The notes under the pieces: model-generated
Told to the model about the DNA's origin: nothing
The model's input: only the letters and a program-made list of their open reading frames with translations
The model's database searches: none
DNA from: Azolla caroliniana
Taxonomy: Eukaryota > Polypodiophyta
NCBI GenBank assembly: GCA_043228905.1
Contig: JBHGNT010000013.1
Span: 310,001-374,000 of the forward strand
Direction: 5' to 3'
DNA length: 64,000 nucleotides
Program-made: the position numbers and the translations under genes
Part shown: in pieces, positions 11,335 to 22,330 of the stretch
Position numbering within the stretch: position 1 is the first letter of the stretch
Layout of the letters: every line of letters starts with the position of its first letter

Positions 11335-12190
11335 CTATCTATCATACCTAGGGCTTCTCACTCGGTAGCGGAGTAATTTCGTTTGGCAACTGAAAGATTC
11401 CGGCTTGAATAATAAACTTGCTAATACCAATTTGGTTTGGTGAATCGCATGAGCACACTGCCGATTGCGATGTCTGATGCATCCACGAACATGTGGAATG
11501 GTCATTTCCAATCCAATGGTTGTTCTCCCTCTCGGTCCATTGGGATGGCGTTTGGTGTACTGCCGCATGTATGGTGTTGCAAAGTCAGCTAGGTAGCGCA
11601 ACATCCGAATGTGCTAACGGATCTGTCCGAGAAAGCGACTTAGGGCCTTGACATTTTTTGGGGTCGGTGCCTCCATGATGGCCTTGATCTTCCTTGGATT
11701 GACTGCAATGCCTTCATGGCTTACTATGTGTCCGAGGAGGACGCCACTTGTCACGCCAAACATGCATTTTGCCGGATTGAGGCTTAGTCGTGTTGATCGG
11801 CATCGTTCCAAGCATAATCGTAGATGTTGTAGATGCTCGTTGCGTGCACTGTACACCATGAAATTGTTGAGGAAAACCTGCATAAAGGCAAGTATTTATT
11901 CGCCAAAAATTTCGATGATGATGCGTTGGAGTGTTGTCGGTGCCGTTTTAAGCCTAAACATCATCACTATTGCTACGAATATGCCCAGTCTGTTACGAAC
12001 ATTGTCTTCTCCTAATCGTGCAAATCTTATTATAGCCACTGAAGCCGTCTAAAAAAGTATACATCTCGTGTCCGGCTACTACGTCAAGTACGCCATCCGT
12101 GAATGGTAAGGGAAATGCGTCGGTTATCATCATAGCGTTTAGTTTCCTATAGGCAATGCAAACTCGGATTTTCTCGTTTTTCTTCGCCAC
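11335..12190 (-). pseudogene. Gypsy fragment M, reverse transcriptase relic
   Basis: This is a minus-strand Ty3/gypsy reverse transcriptase in pieces. At 11993-12190 it reads KIRVCIAYRKLNAMMITDAF and HEMYTFLDGFSGYN, the N-terminal RT blocks. At 11614-11883 it has the LNNFMVYSA active-site region, then LGHIVSHEGIAVNPRKI and ALSRFLGQIR of the connection. The catalytic FLDD-type box reads FLNN, so both aspartates are lost. The RNase H start (FATP) is traceable near 11560-11600 in a broken frame. No gag, integrase or clear LTR remains. Confidence 0.85.
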
Positions 12191-12774
12191 GTCGACAATC
12201 GGTCTCAGCCAAGTCGCAAAATTTATTGGTCAGATGAATCCGATTTTGTCCGTCGCAAGGTTAATCTAGTGCTAGTAGAATTTCGGATCCGCCGGTCACT
12301 CCTGCTAGCAGACAAAAGTTATGTGCAGTCATCCTACTTAGTTCGAGTCCCCAGTCGACCTACTCATGTTTCACGTGCACACGCATAATTTCATGACACC
12401 ACTTTAATTCTATTGTTTGCTCAATCTCGAAGTTTAAGCTCAAAGGATAAGTTTCCCTTCTATCTTCATTTTTCATTGTCTGCTAGAGCCAAAATGAAGA
12501 GAGAACATATTGGCATTGCATCTATTGATCTGGTTGCTTCTTGGACCTTCCGTGTAACTCATTCAACCACCTCCTTCAGGAATTTCCTCTTTGTGGAACT
12601 CTTGAGGAGGGATGGTCATAATTCTTCTTCATTCCCATCTTGGTCACACTAACCCTCTTTCCCTATTCGGATCCCAACCAATGCCAAGTAAGCAATAGCC
12701 TCAACATTTCTCCCCTTGGATTCTTTCATCAACCACGTCATACCTCCTCATGTAGAGTTCAAATCCCAGACTTG
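12191..12774. other. Non-coding, nothing recognised
   Basis: The first ~100 bp may be the edge of the gypsy fragment on the minus strand. Beyond that I see only short unrelated open frames, including one at 12413-12652 without recognisable motifs. AGTTCGAGTCCCC at about 12340-12352 resembles a B-box, but I see no partner A-box. Confidence 0.3.
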
Positions 12775-12990
12775 TAAAGATTCCATGTCCAGACCTCTCC
12801 ATAAAAATCTGCATTACATTTTAATATTGTTGACTTACTTTCTCGCGATGTATGGAAAGTTCATGTGATATTTTCAGATTGAAATGTGTAGCTAAACCAC
12901 ATGCATTGTAAAGTTGTTGTGCATTTTCTTATCCAATTTTATTTTTGAAAACATCCCCCTTTTCCTAACACATCTATCGTTCTTCTCCTA
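12775..12990 (+). repeat. Oldest diverged copy of the block upstream of the terpene synthase
   Basis: About 210 bp aligns, with many substitutions, to 13840-14060 and 16037-16257. Shared landmarks are GATTCCA, CATAAAAATCT, TTACTTTCTCGCGAT, ACATCCCC and CTATCG in the same order. It sits directly before the next copy. Confidence 0.7.
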
Positions 12991-13001
12991 CCGTAGACCC
13001 T

Positions 13002-14455
13002 ACTTAGAAGCGTGACATCGAGCTCCTTTACTCTCCCATCTAAGTACATTTTGGATCAACATTCAAGAGCTAAATTATTAAACATAGACAAAAAGAAATG
13101 CAAATAGATACAAGCATGCACAAAAATCACCATGAATAGAAGGGAGCAAACATACAAACACATTTTCCCAACACATATATATCTACACTTAGGGTTAAGT
13201 AACCATACATACATACACAACTAGATTTGTTTGTTTGTGTGCGTGTGTGAAGCAGACCATAACTATCCATGTGCACTAGCGAGAGGAGTGGTGAGAAAGA
13301 AACATCATGAGTGATTGAGTACAAATACTATGTGATATTAAATGAGTGCAAAAACGAGAAGCATTATTAAGCGACGTTTGTGTACGCAATTTAAACACAA
13401 ATAATTGCAAACATCTTGCAAAATGACGTTTGCATAGGCAATTTAAAAGCAACCAATGATTATTAAACTTATAAAGTAATTTAAAGGCTAGGCATATGTG
13501 TGTATTTATATAGTAATTTAATAATTCCTCGATTTTGATGACTTTTTACAATGGCCTCTAGTCATAAAGAAGACAAAAGAAACCATATAAGGCAGACATG
13601 CTTTGTTGTGTGGATTGAAACTATGTGGTGCCAACGAGGCCTCCCCAATGTTCAACAGCAATGGCGCCTTGAGTTGAAGTATTGTTCGCCGGCAGAAGAA
13701 GCTTTTGGTGATGACCAAAGAGCAAGGACTTGAATTCATCTTCTTTAAGCCCCCAACAAGTTCAGATGCTTGGTAATAAATGCTAAACCCTTTTATATAG
13801 AAAAAGACTCATTGAAGTACTTTTACATAGTAAAGGCTTGTGGAGATTCCACGTCTACGCCTCTTCATAAAAATCTCTACTACATATTGATGTATAATTA
13901 TATTGTTCTCTTACTTTCTCGCGATATATGTAAAGATAATGTGACATTTTTAGACTGAAACATGTTTGCAAAATCACGTGCATTATAATGGTGTGGTTGT
14001 GAAATGCTTTATCCAAAAAAAATATTTAAACATCCCCTTTTTCATAACACAGCTTCTATCGGCCTTGCACAAATAGAATGTGCATATATTAAATGAGAAG
14101 ATTTGTGAATTCAACACAAAAGAGAAGCATTTGTCTCTTTTGGTATTATTAGGACAACAAATCATTCCAAACATCATGTGTGGACTAATTTAAAGGCGAT
14201 GCATCATAATGAGGGTCTAAATTTGATGGGTTAGTATTAAAGTTTTTTACAAACATTTTTTAAAGATTGCAAAAACTAACATGTCATTTGAGCTACAAAT
14301 TTTAAAAATGAAAAGTTCTATATAATGTTATGTTGTTTTACATTTCATTACCGTAAAACTACATAAAGATACAAAAATCAACATACTACCTCACAAAGAT
14401 AATGAAATATATAAAATAAATATCTTGTTAACGTTTTTTCAATACAAAACAAACT
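13002..14455 (+). repeat. Direct repeat, copy 1 (offset 2197 bp from copy 2)
   Basis: The stretch from ACTTAGAAGCGTGACATCGAGC onward is nearly identical to 15199-16625, at a constant offset of 2197 bp through most of its length. Indels appear only near the end, and copy 2 has an extra piece around 16465-16480. Small frames in it (for example 13551-13733) recur in copy 2 but show no motif. I treat them as non-coding. Confidence 0.93.
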
Positions 14456-15198
14456 TTATATGTCATAGACACTTTTATTACATGTATATTTTTTATGGGG
14501 AAAATGGCCTTTGACAGGCATGACACATGTCAAATTTTTGCCCTGATATGATTCATAAACTAATACAATAATTTATACATGTGATTTTTAGAAAAATAAA
14601 TAAAGAAATTATGCATGTGTGTAAATTAAAGGTAAGGAATCATAATCTTATACAATAATTTATACATGTGTGTAAATTAATGCTTAGGACCACCAATTGT
14701 AGGTCAGCTGCAACAAGTGGTAAGGGTGGAGAAGGGAGTGTAGATCTTGTAGAGGGTGTGTTGGGCGAGGGACCTTTGTGTCCCACATCTGCAAGTCTGC
14801 TTTCTATAATGGCAGTTGTACGCGATTCAGCCCAGCTCTTGTTTCAACTCTCATGTTAACGTTTTTAATCTAAAGCACAAACAAGATATGTATCAATAAT
14901 CATAATCTATTCTTGCAAAGTGGATACAATAAACATCAAACAAAAGATCATGCAAATTGAATACTTAGCCATTGTATGTTCCTTAAAGCTCAAAAAGCTT
15001 TAATACTAATACGTCAACTTTAGGCCTTGCTATCATTAAAATTTATATGATATTATTTTAAATATGTTACCAAAAAAAACATATAATATATTATTATACA
15101 TACATATATTTATATGAAAATATGTGGCATATATATAATATATATGACATGGAAAATAGAATTTGAGCATGTCATTTGACATGTATAATTTTTAGGGG
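14456..15198. other. Spacer between the direct repeats
   Basis: AT-rich. AAATTAAAGGTAAGGAATCATAAT near 14625 resembles 16709-16732 just upstream of the terpene synthase, so homology may extend beyond the clear repeat. A more GC-rich patch at 14690-14860 is open for 63 codons but unrecognised. No terpene synthase sequence is present after copy 1. Confidence 0.4.
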
Positions 15199-16625
15199 AC
15201 TTAGAAGCGTGACATCGAGCTACTTTACTCTCCCATCTAAGTACATTTTGGATCAACATTCAAGAGCTAAATTATTAAATATACATAGAAAGAAATGCAA
15301 ATAGATACAAGCATGCACAAAAATCAACATGAATAGAAGGGAGCAAACATACAAACACATTTTCCCAACACATATATATCTACAATTAGGGTTAAGTAAC
15401 CATACATACATACACAACTAGATTTGTTTGTTTGTGTGCATGTGTGAAGCAGACCATAACTATCCATGTGCACTAGGGAGAGGAGTGGTGAGAAAGAAAC
15501 ATCATGAGTGATTGAGTACAAATACTATGTGATATTAAATGAGTGCAAAAACGAGAAGCATTATTAAGCAACGTTTGTGTACGCAATTTAAACACAAATA
15601 ATTGCAAACATCTTGCAAAATGACGTTTCCATAGGCAATTTAAAGGCAACGAATGATTGTTAAACTTATAAAGTAATTTAAAGGCTAGGCATATGTGTGT
15701 ATTTATATAGTAATTTAATAATTCCTCGATTTTGATGGCCTTTTACAATGGCCTCTAGTCATAAAGAAGACAAAAGAAACCATATAAGGCAGACATGCTT
15801 TGTTGTGTGGATTGAAACTATGTGGTGCCAACGAGGCCTCCCCAACGTTCAATATCAATGGCGCCTTGAGTTGAAGTATTGTCCGCCGGCAGAAGAAGCT
15901 TTTGGTGACAACCAAAGAGCAATGACTTGAATTCATCTTCTTTAAGCCCCCAACAAGTTCAGATGCTTGGTAATAAATGCTAAACCCTTTTATATAGAAA
16001 AAGACTCATTGAAGTACTTTTACATAGTAAAGGCTTGTGGAGATTCCACGTCTACGCCTCTTCATAAAAATCTCTACTACATATTGATGTATAATTATAT
16101 TGTTCTCTTACTTTCTCGCGATATATGTAAAGATAATGTGACATTTTTAGACTGAAACATGTTTGCAAAATCACGTGCATTATAATGGTGTGGTTGTGAA
16201 ATGCTTTATCCAAAAAAAATATTTAAACATCCCCTTTTTCATAACACAGCTTCTATCGGCCTTGCACAAATAGAATGTGCATATATTAAATGAGAAGATT
16301 TGTGAATTCAGCACAAAAGAGAAGCATTTGTCTCTTTTGGTATTATTAGGACAACAAATCATTCCAAACATCATGTGTGGACTAATTTAAAGGCGATGCA
16401 TCATAATGAGGGTCTAAATTTGATGGGTTAGTATTAAAGTTTTTTACAAGCGTTTTTTAAAGATGTATGTCATATGACATAAGATTGCAAAAACTAACAT
16501 GTCATTTGAGATACAAATGATTAAAATGAAAAGTTCTATATAATGATACAAAAATCAACATACTACCTTACAAAGATAATAAAATAAATATCGTGTTAAC
16601 GTTTTTTTATTTCAAAACAAAATCC
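15199..16625 (+). repeat. Direct repeat, copy 2, upstream of the terpene synthase
   Basis: Second copy of the block at 13002-14455. It ends about 180 bp before the terpene synthase start codon, so it forms most of that gene's upstream region. Differences from copy 1 are mostly single substitutions. Confidence 0.93.
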
Positions 16626-16803
16626 TTCCATGAGTGATAAAATTTTGCACCTGAGAAGGGCCAAGGCATAGGTGTGTATTTATACATGTGTGTGTATATT
16701 TACATACTTAATTTAAAGGCAAGGCATCATAAATCGGATTCATCCATCAATCACTTAGTCTAGTATACGTCAAATTCAATTACTTGCTATAATCTTCGTA
16801 TTG
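16626..16803 (+). promoter_or_regulatory. Proximal upstream region of the terpene synthase
   Basis: AT-rich and open to transcription factors, with TATA-like TATTTATACATG (16678-16689) and TATATTTACAT (16697-16707) about 100-125 bp before the ATG. This spacing allows a short 5' leader. The assignment is by position only. Confidence 0.35.
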
Positions 16804-18051
16804 ATGACAATGGATAACATGTTTCTCGCTCAAGATTACTCCTTTGATGACCAACATCGGCTCACTCACTTCAAGTATGACCTCACCCCTCACGTGCTTG
16901 CCAAAGTGAGCCAAACCTTGCCGGAGCTGCTAATGCGCGACGGCGTGATTGGTTGCCCCTTCCAGTGGAGGAATCATCCCGAGTGCGAGAAGCTCAAGAC
17001 CTTCACCGCGGAATGGGCCCGCTTCCACTTTGGTGGTGACATCATTAACATCAGCTGCGACAAATTGATAGGCTCGGACTTCCACTTGCTGGCCACCATG
17101 ACGGGGCCAGGCGGACGGAGCGATCGAATGCCTGCCGTCGTGAAGCTCACACTATGGTTCTTCATGTTCGATAACTTCGTGGATGAACCAACACACATGG
17201 GAGCCAACATGGGAGCCTCCCAAGAGACAGTTGATGCCATCATGAGCGTGTTCCACATCGCCGACAACAAGAACACGGTGGCCGTAGGAGGAGATGGCGA
17301 TGAGACAGAAATCGTGGGCATTAAGAAAGGCGTGGAGTATGGTGGCAATAGTGATTACGATAAGGCCATCTGGGTGATACGGGAGTCGGCGCGCGATTGG
17401 TGGGAGGAGATCCAGCAGTTGGGGATGTTGACGAGGCAACGATATCGGTTTGTTTCTTTGTTCAAACGGTACCTCAACGCCAACATGGGGCAGGTGGCAT
17501 TCCGGCAGAGCTGCATGATCCCTGACTTGGGCACCTACAAGGAGCTACGCCTCCACTCCAGTGGATGGTATGTGTGTAGCGTGATGCTAGAATTCGCATT
17601 GGGATTGGATCTTCCGGATGAGATCATGGAGCACCCGCTGTTGTCTGCGCTCAAGGTCGTCGCCTGCTCCCACATAATGTTCGTCAACGACATGTTCTCG
17701 TTCCGTAAGGAGCTCTCGGACGGCGACCTCATGAACCTTGTGCCAATCCTCCTTTGGCACAACCTAGGTGCCTGTAGCAACCAACCACCTGCTGCTGTAG
17801 AGGCGTTGGTGCAACAGACAATGTCGCAAGCATTGGGGTTGGTGAGGGAGCTGAACGAGGAGTGCGTGCGGTTGATGGCGAAGATACAAGTGTCTGTACG
17901 TGGCGGCAACGGTGGGGTGTTGGCAGAGGAGGCAGCAATGGTGGAGAGGTACGTGGAGGGAGTGTCGGACTGGCTGTCGGGGAGTTTGCGATGGCACCGC
18001 ATCTCCAAACGATATGTCAATAACAACAACAACAACAACAATTTACCGTAG
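16804..18051 (+). CDS. Microbial-type terpene synthase (class I), single exon
   Basis: A 415-residue protein from the ATG at 16804 (TTG codon just before; further ATG codons at residues 3 and 6). The class I terpene synthase metal sites are visible. The Asp-rich motif is DNFVDE at residues 123-128, inside WFFMFDNFVDEP. The NSE/DTE motif is NDMFSFRKE at 295-303, and the terminal RY pair is at 403-404 in WHRISKRY. The aspartate motif is the DNxxDE variant rather than DDxxD. Length and motif spacing fit bacterial/fungal-like synthases, which in plants occur in non-seed lineages. The enzyme would ionise a prenyl diphosphate, probably farnesyl or geranyl, with Mg2+; the product cannot be told. No transit peptide is evident, so it is probably cytosolic. 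There is no intron. The tail is a poly-Asn run, and the last codons and TAG come from LTR-like sequence of element G, so the native 3' end may have been replaced. Confidence 0.92.
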   Translation: MTMDNMFLAQDYSFDDQHRLTHFKYDLTPHVLAKVSQTLPELLMRDGVIGCPFQWRNHPECEKLKTFTAEWARFHFGGDIINISCDKLIGSDFHLLATMTGPGGRSDRMPAVVKLTLWFFMFDNFVDEPTHMGANMGASQETVDAIMSVFHIADNKNTVAVGGDGDETEIVGIKKGVEYGGNSDYDKAIWVIRESARDWWEEIQQLGMLTRQRYRFVSLFKRYLNANMGQVAFRQSCMIPDLGTYKELRLHSSGWYVCSVMLEFALGLDLPDEIMEHPLLSALKVVACSHIMFVNDMFSFRKELSDGDLMNLVPILLWHNLGACSNQPPAAVEALVQQTMSQALGLVRELNEECVRLMAKIQVSVRGGNGGVLAEEAAMVERYVEGVSDWLSGSLRWHRISKRYVNNNNNNNNLP

Positions 18052-18271
18052 TATTCTATACTGTAGTATTCTTGTAGCGAGCGCGCTAGCACTAGGTATG
18101 ACTCGACGCCACGACAGTGGTATGGGATGCCGATCGAGGCTCGAGTCCGTCTCGATCCCTTCGCTCGGGGGTGGTCAAGTGGATCGACACCCTTCTTTCT
18201 CTCTCTCCTTTCTATCTATTTATCTATATTCTATCCTTATCTAATGCTCACATTAGTTCATGTCTCTAATA
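18040..18271 (+). repeat. Element G 5' LTR remnant
   Basis: AATTTACCGTAGTATTCTATA (18040-18060) matches LTR positions about 36-57 of the copy at 48610. A jump then leads to TTGTAGCGAGCGCG, which matches the LTR from just after its promoter onward. The first 35 bp and about 200-300 bp in the middle, including the ATAAATAAGAGG promoter region, are missing. The end, ...CTCTAATA, matches the other copies. The first bases overlap the terpene synthase stop codon. Confidence 0.85.
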
Positions 18272-18273
18272 GT

Positions 18274-18285
18274 TGGTATCAGAGC
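18274..18285 (+). promoter_or_regulatory. Element G primer binding site
   Basis: TGGTATCAGAGC is the exact plant initiator-Met tRNA complement, 2 bp after the LTR end. The same spacing is seen in F (54743 and 55132), where the site has single changes. Confidence 0.92.
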
Positions 18286-19329
18286 CTATGTTTTAATGTT
18301 TCTTTTGTTGGTTTTGTCTTCTTGATGGATGGCGATCGATCAACGTGCGGTCGACCTTGTTCCAAACAGTAATCAACAAAGGAACTTCAGTAATCTTTCT
18401 TGTTTTTTTCTATTCTTTCTTCTCTCAATTTAATCATGTGTATGGTTAATATGTAATTTTTTTTTATATATATTCAATGATGTTGAAGTGGTAATTAATT
18501 GGTTATATAAAATGTTTACATATGTGTATGAGGTCAATACCTCATTTGACATATATTGAATATGTGATTAGTGTTGTATGCGCATGAGGTTAATACCTCA
18601 ATTGCGTATTACGCTCACATACATATGTTATGTATGTGTATGAGGTCAATACCTTGATTTCGTTGTAAATGATATACGTTTGGTGTCGTATGCATATGAG
18701 GTCAATACCTCAATTGTGTATTATGATTAAACCTTATTTTTGGATGTTTCATGTGCGTAGAGGCTACATGCCTCGATTACGTGTCTCGATTTCATCATAT
18801 GTTGGCTATTTGATGTAACCATTTGTTTAATGTACGCATATGTGGTCACGTGTATACGTATTTTATCGTATATACGTGATAAGTAAACATATGTGTATAT
18901 TTGATATTACGTGATTTCTATTGAATGTTGTCCTTGTTGGGAAAAGGATCTTGGTGTCCATCCTCACATTTTTGTGAGAATGGCGTTGTCACCGTCCCTT
19001 TTTTCAACAATTTTTTATTGTTGACATTCTCGTTCGTGACTTCAATTTTATTACGTAAAGAAATGCCTATAGCCACAATGATGTTGAGAACGTAGGGCTT
19101 GATCCACTTCATGTGAGGTCACTCCTATGACATACATATCCAACATCCCTCCCATGTTACATGGATATGATGCCACCATAATATCATTCTTACGAGAGGC
19201 ATTCGTAATGACGTAACCATGTGATGGGCCATGTGGGCCTACTACGAAACGAGGGCTCATTTGGCTTGACCATTAGGTCGCACTTTGGTGTATGCCATCG
19301 TAATTACGAGACTTGAGGTTAGGTAACGT
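18286..19329 (+). other. Element G leader with an array of short hairpins
   Basis: Untranslated leader. It holds five spaced hairpin motifs: GAGGT-CAAT-ACCTC or close variants at 18530-18543, 18586-18599, 18642-18655 and 18698-18711, and GAGGC-TACAT-GCCTC at 18760-18774. The F leader has the matching array at 55388-55632. In the last motif both arms change together (T-A to C-G), which keeps the stem. These may act in the genomic RNA, for example in packaging or translation. No protein frame is evident. Confidence 0.7.
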
Positions 19330-19969
19330 TGTCGTGAAGAAACCCGGCCCTAAGAAGAATCAAAGAATTAAAGGCGTGAACCCGCCTTTGTACGACTATG
19401 CGCGAATTGATACATTGTACATAACTAGGAATAGGAAAACTAATGTAAACATACTAGGTATTAGATATTTACTAATTAGGAAATCAATGTGTATCTCTGT
19501 CAGAAGGGACAAAGAATAAAGTTAGCATGTTTTGATGTAACGGCCTCCTCGACGACCTATAAAAGGGAAGGGGAAAAGAAGAAGATATATCGCATTTTGG
19601 GGAGAAGAAAGGAGGTGTTGTCGGACTGGGAACTGAGCTCTCTCTTCCTCTATCATCATTCTCCGCAGGGTTGCCATCGTTGTAATTGTCACTGTTATTA
19701 TAATTGAATCTCTTGTTTCCGTCTACCTGTGTTATCGGTGTTATCTGGGTTTCTGGGAGTGTCTTCTTTCGCCTCTCTCGAGTGTGCTCCTTGAGTAAGT
19801 CGGCATACGCGTTGGTGGTTCAATCACATGGGAAGTGCTGCCGGTTGCTGACAGGCCTAGTAGGCCTTGCACTTGCGTGCTTCTCACTTCCTCTTATCTC
19901 TCTTGCTCCTTGGTTTAGGGCCCCCGTGGTCCTGCCTTATTTCACACGCGAAAGCGTAACAACATGACA
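19330..19969 (+). repeat. Element H 5' LTR
   Basis: 640 bp, TGTCGTGAAGAAACCC...AACATGACA. A likely TATA box, CCTATAAAAGGG, lies at 19556-19567. The uninterrupted sequence GGTATTAGATATTT near 19458-19471 shows the site into which the DNA transposon went in the 3' LTR. Confidence 0.92.
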
Positions 19970-19973
19970 TATT

Positions 19974-19989
19974 TGGTGAACCCGACATG
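19974..19989 (+). promoter_or_regulatory. Element H candidate primer binding site
   Basis: TGGTGAACCCGACATG begins 4 bp after the LTR with the TGG expected opposite a tRNA CCA end. I cannot name the tRNA. The first ATG of gag (19987) overlaps its end. Confidence 0.5.
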
Positions 19990-21220
19990 AAACAGGCGGC
20001 TGAGGAGTCGAAGATGAGGGGGTCGGAGCTCGCTGAAGCCATGGCAGCGGCAATCGATCGGATAGTAAGCTCGCGAGGGCATGAGCGCCCTCGACAGGGT
20101 CATTGAAGCAATTGTCGGCACGATAGGCTGGCTTGATAGGAAGGACGCTACGAGCTACTTGGTGGCCTACTGAGCCGAGATGGTGATGAGGGACATTCCG
20201 GAGGATAGGTGTCTGTTCGGGTTCCCTCGGGTGGCAACATTGGGCATCCACGCAGAGGTGCTCGAGGTGTAGGCGGGATGCCGAACTTGGGGAGAATTCG
20301 AAACACGGCTCCTCGAAAGGTACGTGCTTGATGATGTGCTTCGGTTATTGAAGCGGGACTTCATGGAGTGGGTGGAAACCCCCGGAATGGGGAGGAATGC
20401 GTTCGGCGCTCCTCCGGGAGTTCGAAGAACGCTTCGCATGGCAGCTCTCAACGCTGGATAGGACTGTGTTGGACACGAGCCGTGTCCTGTTGTTTGTCAA
20501 ATCTGTGGACGTGCGAGATAGGGGCCAGGTGGGTCTCCTACTGAAGACGGATGATGGGCTGACAACCGATTGGGCCATTGTCAAGGGGGTCTGCAGCCAC
20601 TTCGACAAACAGAGAGAGTGGGTAAACGAGAAGTCATTGGCGACGGGACCCACCCCGGCAAGGAAGTTCAACGAGCCTTTGTCGGCACGAAGGGAGGAAA
20701 CCCGGGATTGGCTTGAAACTGGCCTATCGACCAGAGCGGTCAAGGGCCCATCCGGGGGAGCGGCTCTTGAGGAGCTGACACACATGGTGTGCGACCTGCA
20801 GATCGCGCAGGCCCGGAGAGACAGTGGAGGGTAGCCACGCGACCGAAGGCCGCCGGCTGGACAACGGTGTATGTGGTGCGACGCGGTCGGGCACAGCCGG
20901 CGAGACTGCGTGGAGTTTGCCGAAGCCCTCAGGGGTAATGTGGTGTACCTATGGAACGGATGGGTGCACGCTGGTGATACTCAGAGAGAGGTGGAGACGA
21001 ATTTCGGGTGTGACGGGATGAAGCGGCTGATGGAAGAAGTGGAGGCGCGCCATGTGGAGGTCGTCCATTATTCAACATCGACTGGGATCCGGGTGGGAGG
21101 TGACGAAGACCAGAAAACGAAGGACTCTGGCTTCTGGCCCTCGGTGCTAGAAGGCCTCTCCGGCGCACGACTGAAGGGGGAGGAAATGAGTCACGCAGAG
21201 CGGCGGGTCTAGGAGGTCAC
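19987..21220 (+). pseudogene. Element H gag
   Basis: From the ATG at 19987 the frame runs through an Ala/Glu-rich helical start and then shifts several times. The main gag piece is at 20397-20834, and the nucleocapsid zinc knuckle CMWCDAVGHSRRDC (C-x2-C-x4-H-x4-C, about 20868-20910) is intact. Stops occur near 20100, 20172 and 21210; the last is a TAG where Gln fits. In a working element this protein would form the particle shell and bind RNA. Confidence 0.75.
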
Positions 21221-21233
21221 TGAATGGGATGAT

Positions 21234-22330
21234 GTGGTTGAGGAGAAGACCGGTCTCGTAGAAGCCGCGTGCCAGTACTATGAGGTTCTGGTAGAAGACA
21301 AGTGCACTGGAAAGGCTAGAGGTGCCGGGCCCTCACAGTGGTACGAGACCCAGTTCAGGCAGAAGCAAGACGATGGCAGTAACCTAGGCGCACCTGACAA
21401 AACGAAGTGGGCCAGTTACCAGCTAAGCACCGAGATTGAAAGGACGATAGACCTACGGAAGGTTCTAGAAGAACGGATCCTCGACAGCAAGGTCGAGCTG
21501 TCTTTGCAGGAAGTGCTTGGGATCCTGAAGAAGGAATTCCACGATTCCATCATAGATCTAGTGAAGCGCAAGTGGCTCTCTACAGAGTTGGAACTGGAGA
21601 AGCCGATGGAGGTGCAGACGGTGCACCCGGAGGATGCGGCCCTAGAAGGCGAGTTGGTAGAGAGCCACTACTCGAAGTTACACTGGACCAAGGCCACCAC
21701 GGAAACCCCTGTCCGGATCAAGGACGTGCAGGAGCTGGTGATTGCGTGATAGACCATGGTTCAGAGATAAACCTGATGTCCATGGACTTCTACAGGAAAG
21801 GGAAGTGGCCAATCAACACCAAGCACAGTTGGAAGATACGAGCGGCATTGCACACCACAGAGGAGTTGCACGGGGCGTGCCTGAATGTACGTGTGAAGAT
21901 TGGGGACGTCGAGGTAGATCAACATTTCTTCGTGCAGGAGACGTCCTCGCACTTGGTGATACTCGGCGAACCGTACATTATGGCGGCACGGATGGAAAGA
22001 AAGGTGCTTGATAATGGGTCGGCATACGCGCGTGTAAGAAGCCAAGATGGATGACACTCCATCCAATTCCTGACAGTAAGGCCGAATCATGAGCGTAACC
22101 ACGAGATCCTCGGGGGTGATAGCCGAGGGGATTTTTATAGATGGCTATCGAGGCGTGGGGCCGCGGTTGTCCGGACACCCCGGGGAAACCCCACACCTGT
22201 ACCATAGGTAGGAAGTTTTGGTTTTCCAATAACGGAGGTTGTATGATAGCCGGCATCGCTGGCCGGGAGAGGAGGCGGATAGAGGAATGACTTAGGACAT
22301 GCGGAGTCCTCGATCCCGATGAGGAAATAA
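21234..22330 (+). pseudogene. Element H protease region
   Basis: An open frame (21234-21749) leads to a retropepsin-like domain in the following frame (about 21745-22054). That domain has VIDHGSEINLMS around the active-site Asp, with His where Ser or Thr usually stands (DSGS/DTGA). LVILGEPYIMAARM is the typical C-terminal ILG flap region. The frame changes at about 21750, so the copy is broken. Confidence 0.72.

Noticed and set aside
13518-13739. Overlapping small frames on both strands, repeated at 15715-15936
   Set aside because: They recur only because the whole 1.4-kb block is duplicated. They overlap on opposite strands and show no motif, so coding is not supported.
17152-18092. Several long minus-strand frames opposite the terpene synthase
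   Set aside because: They are shadows of the GC-rich coding strand; their products have no recognisable domains.
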